64,000 bases of DNA, from NCBI RefSeq assembly GCF_022846615.1, contig NZ_AP025637.1:2009001-2073000 (forward strand). Reading direction: 5' to 3'. Below, piece after piece: positions 10,354 through 18,483 of this stretch; positions within the stretch are counted from its first letter, which is position 1; each line of letters begins with the position of its first letter. The stretch is from Roseomonas fluvialis. GTDB taxonomy: Bacteria > Pseudomonadota > Alphaproteobacteria > Acetobacterales > Acetobacteraceae. Under the pieces are notes generated by a model. The model did no database searches. It was not told the DNA's origin and saw only the letters and a program-made list of their open reading frames with translations. The position numbers and the translations under genes were made by a program.

Positions 10354-11076
10354 ATGCGCAAGACCCTCACCCCCGTGATCCTGTCAGCCCTGCTTGCGGC
10401 CTGCGGGGCGGCCGGCACCGGCGATACCGACCAGCAGGCGCGCATCGCGCAGGCCGCGATCGCCACCGGCAATCCCTCGGCCGCGCTGGCGGCCACGGCG
10501 GGGGCGGCGGCGGCCAACCCGCGCGATGGCGCCGCCCAACTACGCCATGCCGAGATGCTCGCCGCCGGTGCGCGCTGGGACCAGGCCGCCGCCGCCTATG
10601 AACGTGCGGTGCAGGCTGACGGCACGTCGCGCACCGCGCGGCTCGGCCTCGGTCGCGCGCGGCTGCGCGGCGGCGATGCGGCGGGAGCCGAGGCCGCCTT
10701 CCGCGAGGCAATCGCCGCCCTGCCACGCGACCCGGGCGCGCAGAGCGGCCTTGGCGTGGCGCTCGACCACCAGGGCCGCCATCCGGAGGCGCAGGCGGCC
10801 TATCGCGCGGCGCTCGAACTCGACCCCACGCATGAAGGCGCGCGCACCAACCTCGCGCTGTCGCTCACTCTGTCGGGCCAGGGGGCCGAAGCCGTGCGCA
10901 TGCTCGAGACGGTGGCGCGCGCCCCACAGGCCACGCCGCGTCAGCGGCACAACCTGGCGCTGGCCTATGCCGCCGCTGGCGATGCGCCCCGCGCGGCGGA
11001 GATGATGGCGCCCGAACTGGGCGATAACAGCCGGGAGGCGGCAGCGGCCTGGCGGCTCGCGCTGGCTGGCCCATGA
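10354..11076 (+). CDS. tadD: TPR lipoprotein TadD
   Basis: Tetratricopeptide-repeat lipoprotein (240 aa), the Tad pilotin-like component that supports secretin assembly. The signal MRKTLTPVILSALLAAC has lipobox LLAA|C at Cys17. Several TPR units follow from about residue 28, for example WDQAAAAYERAVQADG, GAEAAFREAIAALPRDPGA and PEAQAAYRAALELDPTHEGA. AGGAG at 10341-10345 supports the ATG at 10354. The stop overlaps the next ATG by 4 nt. The length fits the family. Confidence 0.9.
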   Translation: MRKTLTPVILSALLAACGAAGTGDTDQQARIAQAAIATGNPSAALAATAGAAAANPRDGAAQLRHAEMLAAGARWDQAAAAYERAVQADGTSRTARLGLGRARLRGGDAAGAEAAFREAIAALPRDPGAQSGLGVALDHQGRHPEAQAAYRAALELDPTHEGARTNLALSLTLSGQGAEAVRMLETVARAPQATPRQRHNLALAYAAAGDAPRAAEMMAPELGDNSREAAAAWRLALAGP

Positions 11077-11573
11077 TCCGGCGGCGACGCGGAACTCTCG
11101 GGCGGCACGGCGCCGTCCTGCTCGAATTCGCCCTGACCGGGCCGATGCTGTTCGCCCTGATGATGACGGTGCTGGAAGGCGCATGGCAGGCGCTGACCGC
11201 CGCGACCCTCGACATCGGTGCGCGGGAGGCGTCGCGCTTCGGTGCGACCGGCCAGGCCATGCCGGACTGGCTGCCGCCGCCGGCCCCCACCACGCGGGAG
11301 GAAGCGGTGCGCCGCGTGGTGCTGCATTTCGGCCCCTACGTGCTGCAGCAGGACCGGCTCAGCGTCACCGTGCAGGTCTTCGCCGATGCCGCGGCGCTGT
11401 CGGCGCCCGGTTCGGCCCGCGCCGGCGCCGGCGGGGCGAGCGAGACGGTGATGTACGACCTCTCGTACCAGCAGCCCTTCCTCAGCCCCTTTCCCATGCT
11501 CGTGCTCGGGCGGACCAGCCTCGAGCACCGCTCGCGGATGATCGTGCGCAATGAACCCTTCCCGCCACCCTGA
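11073..11573 (+). CDS. tadE: TadE-type pseudopilin
   Basis: Minor pilin-like protein (166 aa) with a TadE domain. The basic start (IRRRRGTLGRHG) ends at Gly13, followed by AVLLEFALTGPMLFALMMTV. This places Glu at +5 and Phe at +6 after the expected prepilin peptidase cut, the TadE/TadF signature. A periplasmic part with DIGAREASRFGATGQAMPDW follows. It overlaps tadD by 4 nt and the next pseudopilin by 23 nt. It is presumably processed by CpaA. Confidence 0.88.
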   Translation: MIRRRRGTLGRHGAVLLEFALTGPMLFALMMTVLEGAWQALTAATLDIGAREASRFGATGQAMPDWLPPPAPTTREEAVRRVVLHFGPYVLQQDRLSVTVQVFADAAALSAPGSARAGAGGASETVMYDLSYQQPFLSPFPMLVLGRTSLEHRSRMIVRNEPFPPP

Positions 11574-12123
11574 CCGGCGCCGCCGGCGCGGGTCGGTGGC
11601 GGTCGAATTCACACTGGTCGCACCCATCCTGGCGGTGCTCGGCCTGGCTGTCCTGGACGTGGTGGACTTCCTGCGCGTGGCACTACGCCTCGAACGCACG
11701 GCGGGCGAGGTGGTAAACGTCGTCGCGCAGTACCAGGCGCTGCGCGAACAGGACTTCGCCACCATCTTCGATTTGGCCGGGCGCGTCGCCGCGCCCTATC
11801 GCGTCACGGCGTCGGATGGCGCGGTCATCCTGACCGCCATTGCCAATACCGGGACCGGGGCGATGGTGCTCTGGCAGCGCCGGCAGGGTTCGGGCGGCTA
11901 TGCCAGCGCCTTCGGCACCGAGGGCGGGGCGGCCACCATCCCGGCCGGTTCGGCCGACCTCTCGCTCGCGATCGGCCAGAGCGCGCTCGCCGCCGAGATC
12001 TTCTACGCCCGCGAACCCTGGGTGCTGTCCGGACGCTTCCTGGCCGGCGACCCGTTCTCCCGCCTGCAATCCTTCGCGCTGCAGCGGCCGCGCATGGTCT
12101 CCATCCTGAGGATCTCGCCATGA
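11551..12123 (+). CDS. second TadE/TadF-type pseudopilin
   Basis: Minor pilin-like protein (190 aa), paralogous to the preceding gene. The Arg-rich leader RRRRRG ends at Gly14, followed by SVAVEFTLVAPILAVLGLAV, so Glu is again at +5 and Phe at +6 of the mature form. The periplasmic part has no recognisable motif. The position between tadE and tadG suggests the TadF role. It starts inside the 3' end of tadE (23-nt overlap) and its stop overlaps the tadG start by 4 nt, so the three are translated as a unit. Confidence 0.85.
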   Translation: MNPSRHPDRRRRRGSVAVEFTLVAPILAVLGLAVLDVVDFLRVALRLERTAGEVVNVVAQYQALREQDFATIFDLAGRVAAPYRVTASDGAVILTAIANTGTGAMVLWQRRQGSGGYASAFGTEGGAATIPAGSADLSLAIGQSALAAEIFYAREPWVLSGRFLAGDPFSRLQSFALQRPRMVSILRISP

Positions 12124-13637
12124 CATCCTTGCGCAAACTGCTGCGCGACCGCCGCGGCGCGGTGGCGATGCTGGCGGGCCTCGCGGCGATCCCGCTGCTC
12201 GCGATGGCCGGTGCGGCGATCGACCTGACCAGGCTGTACCTGCTGCATTCGCGCCTGGTCACAGCGGTCGATTCCGCGGCGCTGGCGGGCGCGCGCGTGA
12301 TCAACGACCTCGACCGCGACGCGCAGATCCAGCGCTGGTTCTGGGCCAACTTCACGCGCGAGACGCGGCTCGGGCGCACCGGCTTCCTGGGGGCCGAGAT
12401 CACCAGCTTCACCATCAGCGTCGAGGAATCGAACCGCGTCGTGCGCCTGCAGGTGCGTGCGGCCCTTCCCACCACGGTGCTGCGGGTGTTCGGCCAGGAC
12501 ACGCTGATCGCCACCGCCGACCACGCGGCGCGCCGCCAGGACCGCGGCATGGAACTCGCCCTCGTGCTCGACGTGACGGGCTCGATGGCCGGTGCGTCGA
12601 TGACGGCGCTGCGCGATTCCGCGACCGAGCTCGTGAACATCCTGTACGGGCCGAACGAGACGATTCCGAATTTCTATATGTCCCTCGTGCCCTATACCTC
12701 GACCGTGAACATCGGCCGCGGGCGTAGCAACTGGCTGGCGCCGGGCAGCCTCGATCCCACCGCCTATGGCAGCACGGTCTGGCGCGGCTGCGTGCAGGCG
12801 CGCCACCTGAACGGCGAGGACGAGACCGACACGCCGCCCACCCTGGTGCCGTTCCGCCCGCATCTGTGGCCCTCGACCTCCGGGCGCTACAGCCCGAACC
12901 GGGGCGACAACGAGTGGAACAACCTCAACATCAACGAACCAAATCCCGAATCGCCCGCCTCCGACGCTGCGCAGAACGCGATCGGCAATGATGCGCGCGG
13001 GCCCAACCTCGGCTGCGGGCGCGCCATCACGCCGCTGGTGGCATCGCGCACGACCCTGTTGACCGAGATCGCGAACCTGCGTGCGACGCATCGCGGCGGC
13101 ACCATGGCCAATCTGGGCCTGCAGATGGGCTGGGCCACGATCTCCCCGCGCTGGCGCGGGCTGTGGGGGTCGCCGACCCTGCCGCTCAACTACGACACGC
13201 CGTTCATGGACAAGGTCCTGGTACTCATGACCGACGGCAACAACGAATGGCACGACTGGGCCGAAGGCGCGCCCGGTGCCTGCCGTACCACCGGCAGCAA
13301 CCCGCCCTGCCGCAGCGGCTACACCAGCGACGGCGACGCCGACATGACCGCCTATGGCCGCCTGCGCGAGAACCGGCTCGGCATCGCCGGCATCACCAAT
13401 GCGCGCGCGCTCACCGAGATCAACGCCCGGATGTCGCGGCTGTGCACCTCCATCAAGGCGACCGGCACCATCGTCTATGCCATCACCTTCAACGTTTCGA
13501 ACACCACGACGCAGAACCTCTACCGCACCTGCGCGACGCGGCCGGAATACTACTTTAACAGCCCGGACGCGACGGCGCTGCGCGCCGCGTTCCGCGAGAT
13601 CGGCGGCCAGCTCGCGAACCTGCGCCTGATCCGCTGA
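12120..13637 (+). CDS. tadG: TadG-like protein with von Willebrand factor A domain
   Basis: Last gene of the tad locus (505 aa). The N-terminal membrane segment (VAMLAGLAAIPLLAMAGAAI, residues 15-34) belongs to the TadG N-terminal (TadE-like) family, with RLVTAVDSAALAGARV following. A vWA domain starts near residue 141 with the metal-ion-dependent adhesion motif DVTGSMAG, and DKVLVLMTDGNN lies further down. Nearly all of it should be periplasmic or surface exposed, so a role in adhesion or in anchoring the pilus is likely. The stop is followed at once by a hairpin, marking the end of the operon. Confidence 0.9.
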   Translation: MTSLRKLLRDRRGAVAMLAGLAAIPLLAMAGAAIDLTRLYLLHSRLVTAVDSAALAGARVINDLDRDAQIQRWFWANFTRETRLGRTGFLGAEITSFTISVEESNRVVRLQVRAALPTTVLRVFGQDTLIATADHAARRQDRGMELALVLDVTGSMAGASMTALRDSATELVNILYGPNETIPNFYMSLVPYTSTVNIGRGRSNWLAPGSLDPTAYGSTVWRGCVQARHLNGEDETDTPPTLVPFRPHLWPSTSGRYSPNRGDNEWNNLNINEPNPESPASDAAQNAIGNDARGPNLGCGRAITPLVASRTTLLTEIANLRATHRGGTMANLGLQMGWATISPRWRGLWGSPTLPLNYDTPFMDKVLVLMTDGNNEWHDWAEGAPGACRTTGSNPPCRSGYTSDGDADMTAYGRLRENRLGIAGITNARALTEINARMSRLCTSIKATGTIVYAITFNVSNTTTQNLYRTCATRPEYYFNSPDATALRAAFREIGGQLANLRLIR

Positions 13638-13640
13638 ACA

Positions 13641-13674
13641 CGTGCCGTCGGCCCGAAGGCCGGCCGCCGGCACG
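13641..13674 (+). terminator. hairpin at end of the tad operon
   Basis: Starts three bases after the tadG stop. CGTGCCG-T-CGGCC (13641-13653) pairs with the complement at 13662-13674 with one mismatch; a GGCC/GGCC core offers an alternative inner fold. There is no long U-tract, so it may act as a GC-rich terminator or 3' stabiliser. Confidence 0.5.
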
Positions 13675-13736
13675 AATGCTTGCAGCCAGCGGGCCAAGGC
13701 TGTAGGCGGCGGATCAAGACCAACCGGGAGCCGCCC

Positions 13737-14711
13737 ATGAACCGCAGGCATGCCATCGCCCTTGCCGCCGCGTCCCTTGCCGCGCCGATCGCCGCGCGTG
13801 CGCAGGACGCCTGGCCCAATCGTCCCGTGACGCTGCTGGTGCCCTTCGCTGCCGGCGGGTCCAACGACGTGGTCGCACGCCTGCTCGCACCCGTTCTGGA
13901 AGCCCGCCTAGGCCAGCCCTTCGTGGTCGAGAACCGGCCCGGCGGCGGTGGCTCGCTCGGCATGGGCATGGTGGCGCGTGGGCGGCCGGACGGGTCGGTC
14001 TTCCTCATCTCCTCCGCCTCGAACCACGTGTTCCACCCGCTGGTCTCGGGCGACCTCGGCTACGACCCGCGCGAGGCGCTGCCCGCCGTCGCCATGCTGG
14101 TCGACGTGCCCAACGTGATCGCCGCCAACCCTGCCTTCGGCGTGACCAACGTGCAGGACCTGATCGCCAAGGTGCGGGCCACGCGCGGTGGGATCTCCTT
14201 CGCGTCCTCGGGCGTCGGCACATCGAACCACCTGGCGGGCGAGTTGTTCAGGCTGCGCACCGGCGTCGACCTGACGCACGTGCCCTATCGCGGCGGCGGG
14301 CCGGCCATCAACGACCTGATCGCCGGCACCGTGCCGATCGGCTTCATGAACCTGCCGACCGTCGCCCCGCCAGCCTCGGATGGACGCGTGCGCATCATCG
14401 CCGTCTGCACCGCGCAGCGCGTGTCGATCCGCCCCGACCTGCCGACCGTGATGGAGCAGGGCGTGCCGGACTACGCCGTGCGGTCCTGGACCGGGCTGTT
14501 CGCGCCGCGCGGCACGCCGGCCCCGATCGTCGAACGCTTCACCACCGCGGTACGTGATGCGCTGGCCGCCCCGCAGGTTGCCTCCCGCCTCGTCGCGATC
14601 GGGAGCGAGCCGCTCTACATGACCCCCGCCGAGACCGAGGCCTTCGTGCGCCAGGAATTCGACCGCTGGGGCCCGGTGGTTCGCGCCGCCGGAATCACGA
14701 CGCAGGGCTGA
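13737..14711 (+). CDS. Bug/TctC family periplasmic solute receptor
   Basis: Extracytoplasmic binding protein (324 aa) of the tripartite tricarboxylate receptor family, which binds carboxylates or related small acids. A Tat/Sec-like signal (MNRRHAIALAAASLAAPIAARAQ) is cut near residue 23. The mature start AWPNRPVTLLVPFAAGGSND is the classic Bug N-terminus. FVVENRPGGGG, VGTSNHLAGELF and VPYRGGGPAIND line the ligand site in the family. GGGAG at 13726-13730 supports the ATG at 13737. There are no TctA/TctB membrane genes nearby, so its transporter partner must be encoded elsewhere or it acts as a sensor. It leads the catabolic group that follows. Confidence 0.92.
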   Translation: MNRRHAIALAAASLAAPIAARAQDAWPNRPVTLLVPFAAGGSNDVVARLLAPVLEARLGQPFVVENRPGGGGSLGMGMVARGRPDGSVFLISSASNHVFHPLVSGDLGYDPREALPAVAMLVDVPNVIAANPAFGVTNVQDLIAKVRATRGGISFASSGVGTSNHLAGELFRLRTGVDLTHVPYRGGGPAINDLIAGTVPIGFMNLPTVAPPASDGRVRIIAVCTAQRVSIRPDLPTVMEQGVPDYAVRSWTGLFAPRGTPAPIVERFTTAVRDALAAPQVASRLVAIGSEPLYMTPAETEAFVRQEFDRWGPVVRAAGITTQG

Positions 14712-14717
14712 ACCCGC

Positions 14718-14831
14718 ATGTTGGCCCGGCTGCTCGTGCAGGCGCGGCGCGAGGGCCGCCAGGTCGCTCCGCCGACGGTTCTGCCCGTGGATCTCGGCGC
14801 GGCGGCCGAGGTGCTGCTCGACCTGCGTTGA
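14718..14831 (+). pseudogene. possible remnant of a hydratase/FAH-type gene start
   Basis: A 37-codon reading frame (MLARLLVQARREGRQVAPPT..., ending ...LLDLR) sits between the Bug and deacetylase genes. It resembles the first helix of 2-keto-4-pentenoate hydratase-type proteins, which often begin LAxxLLxARRxGRPVxxL and continue with a PxDLxxAYxVQ segment. Here LPVDLGAAAEVL is followed by a stop. It could be a leftover of a deleted hydratase gene in a catabolic operon. The similarity is from memory of the family and is weak. Confidence 0.3.
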
Positions 14832-14880
14832 CGCGCGGCGGGTCCTGCCACAGCCTCCGCGCCATGCGGAGGACTGCACC

Positions 14881-15786
14881 ATGAAGATGCCGGGCCACGG
14901 GCGCTACGCCCACAGCGCGATCCCGACGCGCCCCACCTATGAATGGCCGAACGGCGCGCGGCTCGCGGTGGTGGTGTGCAACAACATCGAGGCGTTTGCC
15001 TATCGCGCGGGGTTGGGGTCCGACAGCACGGGCGCGGCGGCCCCGCAGGGGCAGCGCAACTACGCCTGGCGGGACTACGGCAACCGCGTCGGGCTGTGGA
15101 ATATGCTCGACATGCTGGACGAGCTGGAGATTCCCTGCGCGCACAATGTGAACGGCGCGGTGCTCGATGCCTGCCCGGAGATCGCGCCGGCGCTGGTCGC
15201 GCGCGGGGATGAATTCGTGGGCCATGGCCGCACCAACGCCGAACGCCAGGACGGCATGTGGGAGGAGGATGAGCGGCGGCTGATCGCCGAAAGCCGCGAC
15301 GCCATCATCCGGCATTCGGGCAGCGCGCCGGCCGGCTGGCTCGGCCCCTATATCGCGCAATCGGCGGTGACGCTGGACCTGCTGAAGGAGGAAGGCTTCT
15401 CCTACGTCATGGACTGGCCGGCGGATGACCAGCCCTTCTGGATGACGACGCGCGCCGGGCCGATGCTGTCGGTGCCCTATTCCATCGAGCTGAACGACAG
15501 CCCGGCGCAGGTTTTCCGCCAGCACACGGGCCGCCAGTTCGCCGAGATGATCATCGACCAGTTCGACGAGATGCTCGAACAATCCCGCAAGCGGCCGCTG
15601 GTGTGTTCGATCGTGCTGCACCCCTTCGTCGTCGGCCAGCCCTTCCGCCTGCGCGCGCTGCGCGATGCGCTGCGGCACGTGATGTCGCATCGCGATCGGC
15701 TGTGGGTGGCGCGGCCGGGGGAGATGGCACGCTACGCGGCCGGTCTGCCCAAGGGCGTCGTGCCGGGATCGGAGATGCTGCCATGA
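14881..15786 (+). CDS. polysaccharide deacetylase (NodB/PuuE-like) family hydrolase
   Basis: Metal-dependent hydrolase of the carbohydrate esterase 4/NodB fold (301 aa), closer to the cytoplasmic PuuE-type branch (allantoinase and relatives) than to cell-wall deacetylases: there is no signal peptide and the start MKMPGHGRYAHSAIPTRP is typical of that branch. Family landmarks are VVVCNNIEAFAY (metal-site strand), NVNGAVLDACPEIAPAL, EFVGHGRTNAER (His/Asn ligands), GWLGPYIAQSAVTLDLLKEE and the C-terminal VLHPFVVGQPFRL. Its stop overlaps the next start by 4 nt. Placed in a carboxylate catabolic group, it probably hydrolyses a small amide or ester rather than a polysaccharide. The substrate is unknown. 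Confidence 0.85.
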   Translation: MKMPGHGRYAHSAIPTRPTYEWPNGARLAVVVCNNIEAFAYRAGLGSDSTGAAAPQGQRNYAWRDYGNRVGLWNMLDMLDELEIPCAHNVNGAVLDACPEIAPALVARGDEFVGHGRTNAERQDGMWEEDERRLIAESRDAIIRHSGSAPAGWLGPYIAQSAVTLDLLKEEGFSYVMDWPADDQPFWMTTRAGPMLSVPYSIELNDSPAQVFRQHTGRQFAEMIIDQFDEMLEQSRKRPLVCSIVLHPFVVGQPFRLRALRDALRHVMSHRDRLWVARPGEMARYAAGLPKGVVPGSEMLP

Positions 15787-16649
15787 CGCGCGTGCTGCCG
15801 GCCTGGCGGTCGCTGCTGTATGTGCCCGCGAGCGCCGAGAAATTCGTCGCGAAGGCGCATGAGCGCGGCGCGGATGTGGTGATCCTGGACCTCGAGGACG
15901 GCGTCGCGCCGGATGCGAAGGATGCGGCGCGCGCGGGGCTGGCGGCGTCGGTCGCCAGCGTGCGGCGCAATGGCGCGGATGTGGTGGTCCGCATCAACCG
16001 CCCCCTGCGCATGGCCGCGCGCGACATCGCCGCGGCGGTCGCGGCGGGCGCGGATGGGCTGGTCTGCACCAAGATGATGGGCGCGGATCATGTGCGGCTG
16101 CTGTCGGAACTGACCGCAGAATCCGAGGCAGAGTCCGGTCGGCCGATCGGCTCCGTGCGCTTCATCGTGCTGATCGAGGATGCGGCCGCTCTGGCACATG
16201 CGCAGGCCGTCGCATCCGCCGATCCGCGCGTCGTGGCGCTGGGGGTGGGCGGCGAGGACCTTGCGACGGACCTCGGCGCCGAGCCCACGCCCGATGCACT
16301 GGATCTGCCCAAGCGCATGGGCGTTGTCGCGGCGCGCGCGGCGGGCGTGCTGCCGCTCGGCTTCATCGGCACGGTGGCGGGGCTGAAGGACCTGGATGGC
16401 TATCGCGCCATGCTGCGGCGGTCGCGCGCCATCGGCTTCGCCTGCGCGTCCTGCGTGCATCCCTCGCAGGTGGCGATCATCAACGAGGAGTACGGCGCGC
16501 GGCCCGAGGAGGTCGCGCGCGCAAAGCGCCTCGTCGCGGCCTTCGAGGCGGCGCTGGCAGAAGGGAAGGGGGCGGTGGCTTTCGAGGGCGACATGATCGA
16601 CAAGCCGATCGTGGATCGGGCGCGGCGGTTGATCGCACGGGCCGGCTAG
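15783..16649 (+). CDS. HpcH/HpaI aldolase / citrate lyase beta-like (CitE-like) protein
   Basis: CitE-like C-C lyase (288 aa) with a TIM-barrel fold, acting on CoA-thioesters such as malyl- or citramalyl-CoA, or on a free keto-acid. Signatures: RSLLYVPASAEKFVAKA, VVILDLEDGVAPDAK (conserved acidic loop), VVVRINRPL, IVLIEDAAALAHAQ (metal-ligand Glu) and LGVGGEDLATDLGAEP. The ATG at 15783 overlaps the deacetylase stop. The stop codon TAG shares the tetranucleotide CTAG with the stop of the convergent SDR gene. It is single domain, not fused to a thioesterase. Confidence 0.9.
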   Translation: MTRVLPAWRSLLYVPASAEKFVAKAHERGADVVILDLEDGVAPDAKDAARAGLAASVASVRRNGADVVVRINRPLRMAARDIAAAVAAGADGLVCTKMMGADHVRLLSELTAESEAESGRPIGSVRFIVLIEDAAALAHAQAVASADPRVVALGVGGEDLATDLGAEPTPDALDLPKRMGVVAARAAGVLPLGFIGTVAGLKDLDGYRAMLRRSRAIGFACASCVHPSQVAIINEEYGARPEEVARAKRLVAAFEAALAEGKGAVAFEGDMIDKPIVDRARRLIARAG

Positions 16650-17401
16650 ACGACGGCGGTCATCCCGCCGTCGACGAACAGCAACTGGCCGTGCACGAAA
16701 TCCGAGGCCGGCGCGGCGAGGAACACGGTCGCCCCGATCAGTTCCTCCACGCGCCCCCAGCGCCCTGCGGGCACGCGCTTGCACAGCCAATCCGTGAAGG
16801 CCGCATCCTGCACCAGCGCGCTGGTCAATTCCGTGTCGTAGTAGCCGGGCGCCAGCCCGTTCACGTTCACCCCGTGCTTCGCCCATTCGGCGCAAAGCGT
16901 GCGGGTGAGCATCTTCAACGCGCCCTTGCTCGTGGCATAGGGCGCGATGGTCGGGCGCCCCAGTTCGCTCTGCACCGAGCAGACTGTGATGATCTTGCCG
17001 CGCCCGCGCGCGACCATGCGCTTGCCCGCGGCCTGGCAGCAGTACCAGACGCCATCGACATTCACGTCCATCACGCGCCGCCAGGTCTCGGGCGGCATGT
17101 CCGTAGACGGCGCACGCAGGTTGATGCCGGCATTCGCCACCAGGATGGACAGCGGGCCATGCTCGGCTTCGATGGCGGCGATGCCGGCCTCGACCGCCGC
17201 GTGGTCCGTCACGTCGAAGGACGCGACCAGGGCGCCGGGCACATGCGCGCGCGCGGCTTCCAGCTTCGCCGCGTCCCGCCCGTTCAGCACCACGCGCGCC
17301 CCGGCCTCCGCCAGTCCGCGGGCCAGCGCCAGGCCGATCCCCTGGCTCGATCCGGTCACCAGGGCCAGCTTCCCCGTCAGGTCGAACAGCGCGCGCGACA
17401 T
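16646..17401 (-). CDS. SDR family NAD(P)-dependent oxidoreductase (gluconate 5-dehydrogenase-like)
   Basis: Classical short-chain dehydrogenase (251 aa). Cofactor motif TGSSQGIG (residues about 14-21), ILVANAGIN (NAG motif), catalytic Ser in CSVQSELGRP and YATSK for the Tyr/Lys pair; all are intact. The ending AAPASDFVHGQLLFVDGGMTAVV is typical. The start at 17401 follows GGGGAAA. Its sequence type is that of gluconate 5-dehydrogenase and 2-deoxygluconate dehydrogenases, which interconvert keto- and hydroxy-sugar acids. This fits the neighbouring hydroxyacid and idonate-type dehydrogenases, but the substrate is an inference. Confidence 0.9.
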   Translation of the reverse strand: MSRALFDLTGKLALVTGSSQGIGLALARGLAEAGARVVLNGRDAAKLEAARAHVPGALVASFDVTDHAAVEAGIAAIEAEHGPLSILVANAGINLRAPSTDMPPETWRRVMDVNVDGVWYCCQAAGKRMVARGRGKIITVCSVQSELGRPTIAPYATSKGALKMLTRTLCAEWAKHGVNVNGLAPGYYDTELTSALVQDAAFTDWLCKRVPAGRWGRVEELIGATVFLAAPASDFVHGQLLFVDGGMTAVV

Positions 17402-17503
17402 CGGCGTTTCCCCGTGTAATCTGCGTGGCAAGGCTAGCGCCTGATCCGCGAAGGCGAAATCGCCGAAGCGGTGAATCGGTCGCTCAAATCAAGGCTACGA
17501 CGC

Positions 17504-17521
17504 GATCCGGCGAAGTGGATC
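17504..17521. promoter_or_regulatory. weak operator candidate between divergent dehydrogenases
   Basis: Inverted repeat GATCC-N8-GGATC, extending to CGCGATCC / GGATCACG with one mismatch. It lies 20 bases before the 2-hydroxyacid dehydrogenase ATG, in the divergent gap with the SDR gene. No local regulator gene is seen. It could be chance in GC-rich DNA. Confidence 0.2.
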
Positions 17522-17541
17522 ACGTCGGAAGGGAGACGCGC

Positions 17542-18483
17542 ATGGACAAGCCGGGACTGTTGGTCGTGGGCGTGCTGCCCGATTGGGATCTCGAAGCCCT
17601 TGCGCGACGCTTCACCCTGCACCTGCTGTACGAAGCGCCCGACCGCGCCGCCTTCCTCGCGCAGCACGGCCCATCCATCCGCGCCATTGCGACCAAGGGC
17701 GAACTCGGCGCCGACCCGGCCATGATGGATGCGTGTCCGCAGGCGAAGATCATCGCCTGCTACGGCGTCGGCGTGGATGCCATCGACCTGCCCGCCGCCC
17801 GCGCCCGCGGCATCGCCGTGACCAACACGCCCGACGTTCTGACCGAGGACGTGGCCGACATGGCCTTCGCCCTGTTGCTGGCCACTGCGCGCGAGATCCC
17901 CGACTGCGACGCCTATGTGCGCTCCGGCACCTGGGCGAAGCAGGGGCCGATGCGCCTGGCCACGCGCGTCTGGGGCAAGCGAATCGGCATCGTGGGCCTG
18001 GGGCGCATCGGCCGTGCCATCGCGCGCCGCGCGGAGGGCTTCGGCATGGCCATCGCCTATTCCGGCCGCACGAAGAAGGACCTGCCCTACACCTTCCACG
18101 CCTCGCCGGCCGCGATGGCGCCGCATGTCGACATCTTCGTGGTCTCGGCTGCCGGCGGTGCGGCGACGGCTGGCCTGGTCGACCGCGCGGCGATCGAGGC
18201 GTTGAACCCCGGCGTGATCTTCGTGAATGTCTCGCGCGGGTCGGTGGTGGATGAGGCCGCGCTGATCGAGGCGCTGCAATCCGGCCGCATCGCCCGTGCG
18301 GGCCTCGACGTGTTCCACAACGAACCCGCCATCGCCCCGGTCTTCGCGAGTTTCCCGAACGCCGTGCTCTCCCCCCACCAAGCCTCGGGCACGGTGGAAA
18401 CGCGCAAGGCCATGGGCGCGCTGATGCTCGCGAACCTCGAAGCGCATTTCGACGGCCGCCCGCTGCCGACCCCCGTGCCATGA
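17542..18483 (+). CDS. D-isomer specific 2-hydroxyacid dehydrogenase (GhrB/hydroxypyruvate reductase type)
   Basis: NAD(P)H-dependent reductase of 2-keto acids such as glyoxylate, hydroxypyruvate or 2-ketogluconate (313 aa). The nucleotide-binding motif GLGRIGRAIARRAEGFG is intact. The following SGRTKK strand end is basic, which favours NADP. Catalytic residues: Arg in VSRGSVVDEAAL, Glu in FHNEPAIAP and His in LSPHQASGT. GGGAG at 17531-17535 supports the ATG at 17542. The stop overlaps the next ATG (4 nt), coupling it to the Zn dehydrogenase. Confidence 0.92.
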   Translation: MDKPGLLVVGVLPDWDLEALARRFTLHLLYEAPDRAAFLAQHGPSIRAIATKGELGADPAMMDACPQAKIIACYGVGVDAIDLPAARARGIAVTNTPDVLTEDVADMAFALLLATAREIPDCDAYVRSGTWAKQGPMRLATRVWGKRIGIVGLGRIGRAIARRAEGFGMAIAYSGRTKKDLPYTFHASPAAMAPHVDIFVVSAAGGAATAGLVDRAAIEALNPGVIFVNVSRGSVVDEAALIEALQSGRIARAGLDVFHNEPAIAPVFASFPNAVLSPHQASGTVETRKAMGALMLANLEAHFDGRPLPTPVP

